Notes: generated by a model from the letters alone, not told the origin. A stretch of 13,807 nucleotides of DNA from Eutrophomonas brisbanensis (GCA_038141705.1 JAYQIQ010000002.1:1-13807); one strand, 5' to 3'; shown: positions 1 to 8,873, counted from the stretch's first letter. Made by a program: numbers and translations.

Positions 1-443
1 TCGGATGATCCAAATGAAGACCAAGTCACTGAGAAAATTCGCGATGTGATCGGAAAGGTGGAGGCGAAGCTATCCGTGTGCAATTACCGAGGAGACCGGA
101 ACTACGGTTGATATCGTCTAAAGACGGTAAACCAATTAAAAATGGCGTGTATTTCATCGAGCCGGCGGAGAAGCTGCAAAGAAACGGATCGAAGAGCTCA
201 CGGCTGAGGTTGAAGTTGGTCAGATCTACAATGGTGAGGTTCTTAAGCTTCTAGACTTTGGGGCTATTGGGGAGGTGTTGCCATGGGAAAGATGGTTTAC
301 TTCACATTTCTCAGATAGCAGAGGGAGGGTTAATGGTGGCCGACTATTTGAAGGAAGGTCAGCAAGTTCGAGTGAAGGTACTCGGAGGCAGAATAAAGGT
401 CGATTAAACTAGCATGAAAGCTGTTCTAGCTGATGAAGAATAG
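1..443 (+). CDS. pnp: Polyribonucleotide nucleotidyltransferase, C-terminal part (5' end outside window, frameshifted)
   Basis: The window opens inside PNPase, the trimeric phosphorolytic 3'-5' exoribonuclease of the RNA degradosome. The first codons read SDDPNEDQVTEKIRDVIGK, the start of the KH domain (family consensus KIRDVIGKGG), followed in shifted frames by AITEETGTTVDI. After another shift comes KKRIEELTAEVEVGQIYNGE and LLDFGAIGEVLP, the linker and start of the S1 RNA-binding domain. Remnants of HISQIAEGRVN, VADYLKEGQQVRVKVL and KAVLADEE lead to TAG at 441-443. At least four indels break the frame (around 47, 90, 275 and 385). Only the RNA-binding tail is present, not the two RNase PH cores. 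Domain identity is secure. The breaks look like sequencing errors because the reading resumes perfectly after each one. A clear terminator follows 26 bases after the stop. Confidence 0.9.
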
Positions 444-469
444 GTAAACCTCTGACGAGGCCTAATCCT

Positions 470-497
470 AAAGCCCGCGAAAGCGGGCTTTTATTTC
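470..497 (+). terminator. Rho-independent terminator after pnp
   Basis: A perfect 9-bp stem (470-478 AAAGCCCGC pairing with 483-491 GCGGGCTTT) closes a GAAA tetraloop at 479-482 and runs into a T-rich tract (489-497). The stem is GC-rich and lies 26 bases after the pnp stop, so it plausibly ends the pnp transcript and separates it from the next gene. Confidence 0.9.
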
Positions 498-532
498 TGT
501 TAGGGCTCTACGTATGACAAAAGATAGAAGCT

Positions 533-2178
533 ATGAGAAGTGGTGAGATACTGGTTGATCAGCTCTGTACATGGGGTTGATAGTTTTGCGTGCCCGAGAT
601 GCTATCTGGATGTGCTGAATGCACTTTCTCTAAAAAAAAATCAGATTAAGCTTATTGTCAGCTCGCGGTGACGGTGGTGCGTCTTTTATGGCTGAGGCTT
701 ATGGAAAAGCAACAGGTCCGAACGGCATTTGTTTTGTGACGCGAGGACCAGGTGCAACCAACGCTAGCATTGGCGTCCACACAGCTTTTCAAGATTCAAG
801 CCCGATGGTGTTATTTGTCGGGCAAGTTGGTGGTGACATGGTGGAGAGGGAGGCCTTTCAGGAGGTCGATTATCGACGAATGTTTGGTCAAATGACGAAA
901 TGGGTCGCGCAAATTGATCGTGCAGATCGCATACCGGAGTACGTTGCAAGAGCATTTCAGGTAGCTACCTCAGGGCGGCTGGTCCAGTGGTGCTGGCACC
1001 TGCCAGAGGATATGTTGGTCACCAAAGAGGCTGTAGCAGACGCTAAACCGATTCAAAGCATTCGATACGCTGCTGATAATGATTCTCTCGCCGAAATCCG
1101 AAAACTTTTGTTGGAAAGCAAAAAGCCACTTTTGCTACTCGGTGGTTCTGGGTGGACTGAGAAGGCCTGTGAAAACATAAAGATGTTCAGCGAAAGAAAT
1201 AATCTCCCCGTAGCATGTACATTCAGACGGCAAGGATCTTATAGACAATCGCCACTCCAATTATGTTGGAGACGTTGGCATCGGAATTAATCCAAAACTT
1301 GCTGGCGTTGTTCGTGACAGTGATCTGTTGCTAGTGGTGGGAGCACGGTTGGGAGAGATGACCACTGGAGAGTATTCTCTTTTGGAGGCCCCCGGTGCTG
1401 GACAAACGGCTTGTGCATATTCATCCGGGTGTGGAAGAGCTCGGGCGCGTTTTCCAAGCAGAGGTTATGGTTAATGCGGATCTCGAATCTATATCCAGTC
1501 AGTTGTCGAATATGGATCCCGTCGAATGTAACTGGGGCGACTGGAGACTAAACGCAAGAAAAGCGTATGAGGAAAATGTCACTCCGGTATCGATGGGCGG
1601 TGATGTTGATCTTGCTGAAGTAATGCAAATCATGGAGCGTAAGCTTCCTCGAGACACTGTCATGGTAAATGGTGCAGGAAATTTTTCTGGTTGGATTCAT
1701 CGCTACTGGAAGTACTCCGGTTATCGGTCACAATTAGCACCAACGAATGGTGCGATGGGGTATGGCGTCCCAGCTGGAATAGCTGCAAAGATTGCGTTTC
1801 CTAATAGAACTGTCGTTAGCGTTTCTGGTGATGGTTGTTTCCTGATGAATGGGCAGGAGCTCGCGACAGCAGCTCAGTACGACCTCAAGGTGTTATTCCT
1901 TGTATTCAACAACGGGATGTACGGAACGATTAGGGATGCATCAGGAGAGGGAATATCCGAATCATGTTTATGGAACGTCGTTAAAGAATCCTGATTTTGC
2001 TGCGTTGGCTAGAGCCTATGGATTGCACGGTGCGACAGTTGAAAGTACAAGCCAGTTTGAGGAGCAGACTCACATAGCGCTTAGTGCGGATACAGCGGCA
2101 TTAATAGAGATCAAAGCCGACCCTGAAATTATTACAACCCGCACGACATTATCTGCTATTCGAGATCGCGGCAGATAA
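533..2178 (+). CDS. Thiamine-diphosphate-dependent enzyme, acetolactate-synthase-like (frameshifted)
   Basis: This is an IlvB-like ThDP enzyme of about 548 residues. The likely start is ATG 533, giving MRSGEILVDQL, the usual family N-terminus. Shifted frames then supply GVDS, SYLDVLNALSL and KLIV. From 655 the frame is clean: the Pyr domain with MAEAYGKATG, CFVTRGPGATNAS and FQEVDYRRMFGQMTKW. The central domain includes LLLLGGSGW and, after further shifts, LLLVVGARLGEMTTGEYSLLE and RLVHIHPGVEELG. The PP domain carries the ThDP/Mg motif GDG (1827-1835) to NN (about 1908-1913), then MYGTIR, a shift at about 1935, and a tail ending TAA 2176-2178. I count at least seven indels, including a compensating pair near 970-1005 that hides GPVVLALPED. 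The conserved catalytic Glu of the Pyr domain reads Asp (670-672). No ilvN-like regulatory subunit is adjacent, so I do not call it biosynthetic acetolactate synthase. The substrate is unknown. Confidence 0.85.
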
Positions 2179-2179
2179 A

Positions 2180-3769
2180 CTAGAAATTTGTTATTGACTT
2201 GGCTAACCCATCTCGTCTGGGTTCGGATCCACCGATGAAGCCGTTTTGGGTTTTAGAAATAACTTGCGAGGCTCCAAAGTCAAAAGAGCCATAGGGAATT
2301 GGATTGATGGTATGCCCTTTAGCTTGCAGGGAATGAAGTATTTCGGGCTGATAGGAGTCTTCAACAACGAGATTCCCTTCTTTGTTAAGTTTCCACCTTG
2401 AGTGATTAATTGCTTGTTGTGGGTCCTGTTTGTCTCTGCCATCGCGCGAGACATATTTGAAGGTGACCTTGTGCCTGCATATCGCCCCCCATTACCCCGA
2501 AGTTGGTGGAGGCATCTCTCTGGTGATGAATCCTGGGATGATCGTATGAAATGGTTTTTTACCGCCCTTCACAGTTTGGGTGTTTCGGGTCTACAGCAAG
2601 CCAGCGGCACGATTCTGTAAGCTAATACCGGTTCCGGGTATAACAATTCCAGAGCCAACCCCATGTAATTCGACTGGATAAATGAAACCATCATTCCATT
2701 GGAGTCGGCTGTTGATAGATAGACCGTATCGGAGCTTTCACCAGAGAGCTGGCAAGGGTTTTGCAAGTCTCGTTAAGTTTTATTTGCTTCGCGAGTTGTT
2801 TTAATCGAGACGCATCGAGCAGTTGGTCGATCGATATTTCCATAAAATCAGGGTCTGGCAGATATGCTGATACGCGTCATTGAATGCCAATCGCATTGCT
2901 TCAATCTCCAGATGAATACGATCGGCTTCAGTCAAGTCGAAGATTTTGTCTTCAAACTCGTCAAGAATAGTTAATGCCATAAGAGTGGCAATTCCTTGAC
3001 CATCGGAATTCAACCGGTGATATCGCGATAATTTGCTTGTATGGGCTTCACCCACTCGGCTTTATGTGATTGCAGATCTCGAGTGTTAGTTTTTTCCGCC
3101 GTTTTGATTTGAATGATTAATTAATTCAGAAGCGTTTTCCCTCGCAAAAATCCCGACCACATGATTTGGCTATTAAATGTAAGGTACGCGCCTGTGTTGG
3201 ATTAAGGAAAATCTCGCTCGCGACAGGGGCTTTTCCATTGGGAAGGAAGGCTTCGGAAAAACCGGAAATATCTTTAGACGAGGAGCTTGTTCAAACCATT
3301 ATCTTTGCGATGATTGGAGTAACTGCGAAACCTGGAGGTCGCGTACTCAACAGCAGGCTCGAAAAAGCTTTTTCAAAAGTTTAGTTTTCAAAATTTTGTG
3401 AAAGCGCCGCCCACGCGCTGATACCGCACCAGGTACAGTAACACTAGCCCAGCCTTCCTTCGGCATTTCAGGTTGGGTAATGAAATCATCCGTTTTCCAT
3501 TCTTCTGGGAATCGTCCAGACATTCAGGCTATGCAGTTTGCTTCCATCCCAAACGATACAAAATGCATCAGAGCCGATGCCATTCATGGTTGGTTCTACA
3601 ACAGTTAGGTGATTGCGGTTGCAATAGCGGCGTCGACAGCATTTCCGCCCAATTTAATCATTTGGAGCCCGGCGTCGACTGCTAACGGTTGTGTCGTTGC
3701 AACGATATTTTCACCGGTTATAGATTTTCTGGTGCTCTGCATGGATCGATAACTTGAATTCAAAGTCAT
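2180..3769 (-). CDS. Gamma-glutamyltransferase family protein (heavily frameshifted)
   Basis: The minus strand read in shifting frames gives a near-complete GGT-family Ntn-hydrolase of about 530 residues. It starts at ATG 3769-3767 with MTLNSSYRSMQSTRKSITGE, then the N-terminal family signature NIVATTQPLAVDAG and LGGNAVDAAIATA. It continues with PTMNGIGSDAFCIVWDG, EGWASVTVPGAVSA, SDGQGIATLMALTIL, EADRIHLEIEAMRLAFNDAY, and the autoprocessing site GESSDTVYLSTAD, where the expected nucleophile is the Thr at 2727-2725. The C-terminus reads GGSEPRRDG and stops at 2182-2180. There is no signal peptide, unlike periplasmic GGT of the E. coli type, so it is probably the cytoplasmic YwrD-like subgroup whose substrate is not settled. 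At least eight indels split it. It converges on the upstream ThDP gene with one base between the stop codons, leaving no room for a terminator. Confidence 0.88.
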
Positions 3770-3783
3770 GGGGAACAGCTATA

Positions 3784-3793
3784 ATCTATAGAT
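3784..3793. repeat. 10-bp perfect palindrome in the ggt/M50 divergent intergenic region
   Basis: ATCTATAGAT is its own reverse complement and sits 15 bases upstream of the ggt-family start codon, in the 122-base divergent region 3770-3891. It overlaps where a minus-strand -10 element would lie, so it might be a promoter or small operator. A weak plus-strand -10-like TGTAAT is at 3850-3855 for the M50 gene. Neither gene has a convincing full promoter here. Confidence 0.3.
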
Positions 3794-3891
3794 CTGTTGT
3801 CACTGCTAGCTGATAGTAACTTAGATTTCATGAAATTGGTTGTTCAGTCTGTAATAGAAGCGTCTCTAAGGCCACCGATTAGATTGCGCTT

Positions 3892-4543
3892 ATGGATATC
3901 GCTGGTTTTATTCAAATACTGAGTTTGTACGCTCTTCCGGCAATTTTGGCCATCACACTTCATGAGGCTGCTCATGGGTACTGCCAAGAGGCTAGGGGAT
4001 TTGACTGCTTACCAAGAGGGAAGAATATCGTTAAATCCCCTAAAACACATCGATCCAATCGGAACTTTAGTTGTGCCAGCGGTGCTTCTCATCGCGAGCG
4101 GTGGAAAGTTGGCGTTTGGTTGGGCAAAACCAGTTCCAGTGAATTTTTCCCGATTGCGTAACCCCAAAAAGGATATGTTTTGGGTGGCTGCGGCTGGACC
4201 TGCGGTAAATTTACTTATGGCGATCGGGTGGGCGATTGTTTTTAAATTAGTTGTAACGTCCCCGGTAAATTACTTCACGGATCCTGCGCTTGCTATGGCT
4301 CAAGGTGGAATCGTTATCAATTTGGTTCTGATGGTGCTTAATCTCTTACCCATCCCACCTTTGGATGGAGGACGAATTGCTGTGAGTTTACTTCCAAATT
4401 CTATGGCTTACTCACTAGCAAGACTTGAGCCATATGGATTGCTAATAATCATGTTGTTGATGGTGACTGATATCCTTGGGTCGATTATGTACCCTATCAT
4501 TGGCGGTTTTTTATATTCGATTAAATTGATTTTCGGGGTTTAA
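3892..4543 (+). CDS. Site-2-protease-like membrane metalloprotease, peptidase family M50 (one frameshift)
   Basis: This is a small polytopic membrane zinc metalloprotease of about 217 residues, typical for the short bacterial M50 group. From ATG 3892 the first hydrophobic helix leads into the zinc motif HEAAH at 3961-3975. The frame then breaks within a few codons (about 3980). The second frame gives AKRLGDLTAYQEGRISLNP, HIDPIGTLVVPAVLL and GWAKPVPVNFSRLRNPKKD, all family hallmarks. It then gives the AAAGPAVNLLMA helix and the second metal/active-site motif NLLPIPPLDGGR (about 4340-4377), ending TAA 4541-4543. Known relatives cleave substrates within membranes, but the substrate of this short group is not established. 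trpS follows after 20 bases, a neighbour arrangement familiar in gammaproteobacteria, so the two are probably co-transcribed. Identity is secure and the break is probably artefactual. Confidence 0.88.
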
Positions 4544-4563
4544 GAGGGGAGTGTTCATTTTTG

Positions 4564-5763
4564 ATGTTTGATGATCGAGTTTTATCTGGAATGCGACCGA
4601 CTGGCGCACTGCATCTGGGGCATTACAACGGTGTACTAGAAAATTGGTTGAAACTGCAGAATGAATACCAGTGCTTATTCTTTGTCGCAGATTGGCACGC
4701 GCTCACTCACTCATTACGATTCCCCGGAGATAATCGAGGAAAATGTATGGGAGATGTTGATTGATTGGTTGGCGGCTGGAATAGATCCGTCCCAAGCTAC
4801 TTTATTTATCCAGTCAAAAGTACCTGAGCATGCAGAGTTGCACTTGTTAATGTCGATGATTACCCTTTGGGTTGGCTAGAGCGGGTTCCCACTTACAAGG
4901 ATCAGCAAGAAAAATTGTCTGAGAAGGATCTTTCAACTTATGGATTCCTAGGTTATCCATTGCTCCAGTCGGCTGACATTCTAATTTATCGTGCAAATTT
5001 AGTTCCGGTAGGCGAGGATCAAGTACCTCATATCGAATTTACGAGAGAAATCGCTAGGCGGTTTAATCATATATACGGTAAAGAGGTTGGTTTTGAGCAA
5101 AAGGCAGAGGAAGCAATAAAGACTCTGGGAAGCAAACGAGCAAAGCTTTACCGTGAACTTAGAAACAAATATCAAGAGCAGGGTGATATCGCTGCGCTCG
5201 ATTCTGGCAGGGCATTACTTGAGGAGTCTGCCAATTTGTCATTAGGAGACCGTGAGCGCTTATTTGGGTATTTAGAAGGCGGCGGAAAGATGATTCTTTC
5301 TGAGCCGCAATCACTTTTGACGGCTGCGTCGAAAATGCCGGGTCTTGATGGACAAAAAATGTCCAAGTCCTATAACAATACGATCTCACTTCGTGAAGAC
5401 GACGAATCTATTAGTAAAAAGGTGAGAAAAATGCCTACGGATCCTGCGCGGATTCGTAGAGATGACCCAGGCGACCCTGCAAAGTGTCCAGTTTGGCAAC
5501 TGCATGAAATTTACTCAGATGAAAAACGAAAGACTGGGTGGTTAGTGGGTGCAAAATGCTGGGATCGGATGTATCGAGTGCAAGGAGCCAGTCGTGGCTT
5601 CTATACAAAAATCGTTACGACCAATCGGGAGCGCGCTCAAAAGTTTATTGATGACCCAGCCTTGGTGCGAAATATCATCGCTGATGGAAATGATAAGGCA
5701 AGGAAGATTGCCCAAGAGACAATGAGAGACGTGCGAGAAGTTATGGGGTTAGATTACGGCTGA
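4564..5763 (+). CDS. trpS: Tryptophan--tRNA ligase, long form (frameshifted)
   Basis: This class Ic aminoacyl-tRNA synthetase charges tRNA-Trp. ATG 4564 gives MFDDRVLSGMRPTGALHLGH with the HIGH-type signature HLGH. An in-frame TTG at 4561 is the alternative start; the purine-rich GAGGGGAG at 4544-4551 could serve either. Later come CLFFVADWHALT, LFIQSKVPEHAELHLL, DILIYRANLVPVGEDQ and the KMSKS loop at 5356-5370. About 100 residues between REIARRFN and KMPGLDGQKMSKS mark the longer Pseudomonas/betaproteobacterial form, roughly 400 residues against 334 in E. coli. Visible breaks lie near 4715 and 4868. A masked compensating pair near 5550 and 5628 replaces the conserved AGIGCIECKEPVVASIQKS, which is present one frame over, with nonsense. 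The stop is TGA 5761-5763, inside a terminator stem. Confidence 0.93.
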
Positions 5764-5781
5764 TACGCGATCAGCGTTTTT
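5756..5781 (+). terminator. Compact terminator spanning the trpS and smpB stop codons
   Basis: GCTGAT (5759-5764) and ATCAGC (5770-5775) form a perfect 6-bp stem around an ACGCG loop. Bulging one G adds an AC/GT extension. A T-run follows at 5777-5781 on the plus strand. The stem contains the trpS stop TGA (5761-5763) and the complement of the smpB stop (5771-5773), so the 7-base gap between the convergent genes is itself the hairpin. The plus strand has the U-tract; the minus strand lacks one after the stem, so termination of smpB here is doubtful. Confidence 0.6.
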
Positions 5782-6217
5782 GTCTTAACAAGCGCTGTTG
5801 TTCCCGTTGCCAATCCTTTTCCTTGGTCGCGGCTCTTTTGTCATGTTGTTTCTTACCTTTTGCGAGACCACCTCGAGTTTTATTCGTCCCTTCGAGTAAT
5901 GAAAATTTAGAGAGGTGTGAGTGTGTAGCCAGCGCGTTCGACTTTTCCAATTAATTTGGATATTTGTTCTGCATGTAGAAGAAGCTTCCGCGTGCGGATT
6001 GGATCTGCTTTTTCGTGCGTCGATGTTGATTCCAAGGGGCTTATATGTGAACCAATTAAAAATAATTCTTCGTTTTTTATAACGACATATGCTTCCTTCA
6101 ATTGGGCGCGCCCAGCACGAATCGATTTTACCTCCCAGCCTAAAAGCGATAAGCCGCCTCATAGCGTTCTTCGATAAAATAATCGTGGAAAGCTTTTTTG
6201 TTTTGAACAATGCTCAT
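5771..6217 (-). CDS. smpB: SsrA-binding protein SmpB (frameshifted)
   Basis: SmpB carries tmRNA to stalled ribosomes for trans-translation. On the minus strand ATG 6217-6215 opens MSIVQNKKAFHDYFIEERYE, the conserved family start. After a one-base loss comes LLGWEVKSIRAGRAQLKEAY, then VVIKNEELFLIGSHISPLES, STHEKADPIRTRKLLLH and the GYTLTPL strand. After two more shifts come HYSKGRIKLEV and the basic tail KGKKQHDKRAATKEKDW to LLRQKR, the helix that enters the mRNA channel. The total is about 149 codons against about 160 in relatives; the usual short Lys-rich N-terminal extension is missing, so translation may begin upstream at another codon. It is convergent with trpS and divergent from ratA, the standard gammaproteobacterial arrangement. 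Confidence 0.92.
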
Positions 6218-6238
6218 CAATACGTAGGCGCTAAAAAC

Positions 6239-6267
6239 AATGCAAATTAAGATCGCTAAAGTGTCAA
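6239..6267 (-). promoter_or_regulatory. Candidate sigma70 promoter for smpB
   Basis: On the minus strand a perfect -35 TTGACA lies at 6267-6262. After a 17-base spacer the -10 position reads TGCATT (6244-6239), matching only three of six consensus bases. Transcription would start about 15 bases before the smpB start codon. The -35 and spacing are good but the -10 is weak. Confidence 0.4.
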
Positions 6268-6288
6268 TTGTAGGCTAAATCTAGTGCT

Positions 6289-6735
6289 ATGACCCATATA
6301 GAAAAAATTGTTCTTGTGCCTCACAAAGCTAAATCGATGTACGACCTTGTTAATGATATCGAGAGTTATCCTGATTTTCTGCCGTGGTGCGGTGGGGCTC
6401 GAGTACTTCAACGTGAGGTGAACGAAATGGTGGCGGAAATCGATATCAAATTTAAGGGGTTTCTCAATCGTTCTCCACGAGAAATCGGATTCGGAACCAA
6501 CCCAAGATGCAGTCGGTGAGATAAGTATGGAGCTCGTTTCGGGCCCTTTTAAAAATCTTTCTGGACGGTGGAGCTTTAAGGGTATCGATGATCTTGGTTG
6601 TAGGGTTATGTTCTCCTTGAGCTATGAGTTTTCTAATGCGCTTTTAGAGAAAATCTTAGGTCCAATCTTCAATTCGATTACCAGTACATTGTAGATTCAT
6701 TCGTGACTCGAGCTCAGAAGGTATGTAATGAGTAA
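6289..6735 (+). CDS. ratA: RatA-type START-domain protein, coenzyme Q-binding/ribosome-association toxin family (frameshifted)
   Basis: This is a polyketide-cyclase/START-like protein of about 148 residues. ATG 6289 gives MTHIEKIVLVPHKAKSMYDL, then VNDIESYPDFLPWCGGARVL, the family hallmark, and VAEIDIKFKGF. After an indel near 6470 and another before 6505 the frame resumes as ISMELVSGPFKNLSGRWSF and CRVMFSLSYEFSNALLEKIL. A further break near 6690 leads to VDSFVTRAQKVCNE and TAA 6733-6735. Homologues are E. coli RatA (reported to block 70S assembly) and the mitochondrial coenzyme Q-binding Coq10. Which role applies here cannot be told from sequence. It overlaps the next gene by 8 bases (ATGAGTAA), which suggests translational coupling with rnfH. 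Confidence 0.9.
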
Positions 6736-7028
6736 CGCCGATAGCAGAGTGGAGATCATTTATGCATCTACTTTTCGCGATTTTTTTCAAGTTTCGGTTC
6801 TTCCTCGTGGTGAATATCGTATTTCTGATTTGTTTGATGATTCTCTAGTTTGCAATTGGTTACAGGAGAATGCAATCAAGGTCTCGAGTGTAGGGTGTGG
6901 GGTAAAAGGTTTTCAGCGATTATGTTCTCAAGGGCGGAGATCGTGTTGAGATTTATCGCCCCCTTATCGCAGACCCTAAGGATTTGAGAAGGAGAGGGTT
7001 GCTCGGCAGAAAAAACTCTGACAGTTAA
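6728..7028 (+). CDS. rnfH: RnfH/RatB family ubiquitin-like protein (frameshifted)
   Basis: This small beta-grasp protein of about 100 residues normally follows ratA. ATG 6728 lies inside the end of ratA. The first part reads SRVEIIYASTFRDFFQVSVL with SDLFDDSLVCNWLQENAIKV. Two shifts later (near 6885 and 6930) the frame reads GDRVEIYRPLIADPKDLRRR, the diagnostic C-terminal block of the family. The expected VGVWGK-type segment can be recovered from the intermediate frame. The visible frame ends at TAA 7026-7028; one more indel would instead end it at TGA 7019-7021. The biochemical role of RnfH is unclear despite the name, and no rnf electron-transport genes are nearby. It converges on the next minus-strand gene. 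Confidence 0.87.
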
Positions 7029-7334
7029 CGGTGCTCGTATGGCGGCGAGCTCGCTTGCTCGATTCCAAGTTTGGCGAATGCGCTGGCGTCACTAGAAAAC
7101 TCTAAAGTCTCCACGTAGTTTTCATTGGCAAATGATTTTTCTGCTTTTTCGAGATTTTCTTTTTGCGAGAATCCACAGAGATCCGAGCTCAGAAGCTTTT
7201 GTTACGAGCAATCGGGCTTCCTCTAGTGCGCTGAATGCCGTCGAACGCGTATCTGACTCGGCTGCGGAGAGCGAGCTTTGAATGGTCAAACTTAACAGTA
7301 CCAAGAATATTGATCTAACTTTAGTTGAACTCAC
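7025..7334 (-). CDS. Small exported protein, SoxXA-binding/DUF4398-like (one frameshift)
   Basis: From GTG 7334-7332 the minus strand encodes MSSTKVRSIFLVLLSLTIQS followed by SLSAAESD, a clear signal peptide with a likely cleavage after LSA. The mature part begins as a helix, TAFSALEEARLLVTKASELG, then LWILAKR. A one-base indel in an A-rich run near 7155 stops the frame early. One frame over, it resumes as LEKAEKSFANENYVETLEFS and KLGIEQAS, ending PPYEHR-stop at 7027-7025. The whole is about 102 residues. The two-helix layout with a central Trp and an alanine/lysine-rich second helix resembles small periplasmic SoxXA-binding (SoxK) or DUF4398 proteins. That resemblance is by eye only, and no sox genes are present. 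It shares the TTAA at 7025-7028 with the end of rnfH. The signal peptide is strong evidence that the gene is real; the family assignment is tentative. Confidence 0.55.
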
Positions 7335-7359
7335 GTGACACCGCTACTAATCGCTAATT

Positions 7360-7387
7360 TTGAGTAGGCATGGATATATCGTATAAT
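7360..7387 (+). promoter_or_regulatory. Sigma70 promoter for guaB(A)
   Basis: A consensus -10 TATAAT (7382-7387) is preceded by TTGAGT (7360-7365, four of six consensus) with a 16-base spacer. Predicted initiation near 7394 leaves a leader of about 17 bases to ATG 7411. This is the best promoter in the window, and the two purine genes downstream fit a strongly expressed unit. No PurR-type operator was recognised. Confidence 0.75.
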
Positions 7388-7410
7388 AACGTCTTTGGGT
7401 GACTAAAAAC

Positions 7411-8873
7411 ATGAGAATTAACCAAAAGGCGCTGACTTTTGACGACGTGCTCCTAGTCCCTGCACATTCTTCTGTGCTCCCGCGAGACGTCTCGTTAGCT
7501 TCTAAATTATCAAAAAACATTTCGCTGAACATCCCGGTTGTTTCCGCGGCCATGGATACTGTGACCGAGTCTCGGTTGGCTATTGCAATTGCCCTTGAAG
7601 GTGGGATTGGGATTATTCACAAGAATATGACGCCTGAGATTCAAGCGCGGGAAGTGTCTAGGGTCAAACGCTTTGAAAATGGAGTAGTGAAGGATCCTGT
7701 GACGATTACGTCTGAGATGAGCGTCAAGGATGTTTTTGCGCTAACGAAGCAACATAAGATTTCTGGGCTTCCTGTGGTTGACGCTGGCAGAGTTGTAGGC
7801 CTTGTTACCAATCGTGATATGCGCTTTGAAACAAACCTTAACCAGTCAGTCGCTAAAATTATGACGCCTGCGGAGAAATTGGTCACGGTTGCGGAAGGTG
7901 CGAGTAATGAGGAAGCAATGCGGCTGATGCATAAACACCGTATTGAGCGGGTTCTCGTCGTAGATAAAAATTTTCACCTCAAGGGTCTCATTACAGTGAA
8001 AGATATTTTGATGTCTTCGGAGTACCCCAAAGCCGCTAAAGATAAGCAAGGTAGTCTGCTGGTGGGGGCTGCAGTTGGGGTTGGCGAAGGAACGGATGAG
8101 CGTATTGAAAAATTGGTGAATGCTGGGGTGGATGTAATTGTCGTTGACACGGCACATGGGCATTCTCAAGGGGTGATCGACAGAGTATCTTGGGTCAAAC
8201 GTAACTTCAGTTCAGTCGAAGTGATTGGTGGAAATATTGCTACAGCTGATGCAGCCAAGGCGTTGGTCCAGGCTGGCGCAGATGGGGTGAAAGTAGGAAT
8301 AGGCCCTGGATCAATTTGCACCACTCGAGTAGTTGCAGGTGTCGGTGTTCCGCAAATCACGGCGATCGATAATGTCGCCAGCGCAATTTTAAAAGATGGA
8401 ATACCACTCATAGCCGACGGAGGAATTCGTTACTCTGGGGATATCGCGAAGGCGATTGCAGCAGGAGCATCAACGGTTATGCTCGGAGGTCTACTCGCTG
8501 GTACAGAAGAAGCTCCTGGAGAAATAGAGCTGTACCAAGGGAGATCTTATAAATCTTACCGTGGTATGGGCTCAATCTCGGCGATGCAAAGGGGTCAAGC
8601 GACCGATACTTTCAGGACGGGCAAGAGGCCGAGGCGGAAAAATTAGTCCCAGAGGGAGTGGAAGGTAGAGTTCCATATAAGGGCTCTGCGGTGGCTGTTT
8701 TGCATCAACTGGTAGGTGGGCTACGCTCCTCGATGGGGTATCTTGGATGTGCGACGATAAACGAGGCGCATGAGCGCGCGGAGTTCGTCGAAATATCCGC
8801 GTCGGGAATTAAAGAATCCCATGTGCATGATGTGCAAATAGTAAAAGAAGCTCCAAATTACCGGGTGGAATAA
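7411..8873 (+). CDS. guaB: Inosine-5'-monophosphate dehydrogenase (one frameshift)
   Basis: IMPDH oxidises IMP to XMP with NAD+, the committed step of guanine nucleotide synthesis in the cytosol. I choose ATG 7411 (MRINQKALTFDDVLLVPAHS), because GGGTGA at 7397-7402 is a suitable ribosome-binding site. An in-frame GTG at 7399 would lie almost at the transcription start. About 487 residues matches E. coli (488). The barrel is interrupted by a tandem CBS pair at about residues 92-205, including KISGLPVVDAGRVVGLVTNR and HRIERVLVVD. The catalytic loop GPGSICTTR places the active-site Cys at residue 303 (codon 8317-8319). ADGGIRYSGDIAKA and YRGMGSISAMQRG follow. One base is lost near 8592, after which DRYFQDGQEAEAEKLVPEG continues to the stop at 8871-8873. 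guaA starts 49 bases later. Confidence 0.95.

Noticed and set aside
764..955. Minus-strand 63-residue ORF inside the ThDP gene
   Set aside because: Shadow of the plus-strand ThDP enzyme, whose family motifs run through the whole interval.
2402..3384. Plus-strand ORFs at 2402-2620 and 3166-3384
   Set aside because: Opposite-strand shadows of the GGT-family gene; the minus strand carries recognisable GGT motifs throughout.
5956..6177. Plus-strand 73-residue ORF
   Set aside because: Antisense to the conserved core of smpB, with no ribosome-binding site or recognisable domain.
8658..8873. Separate small gene after guaB
   Set aside because: It is the C-terminus of IMPDH in another frame (EGRVPYKGSAVAVLHQLVGG), separated only by one indel.
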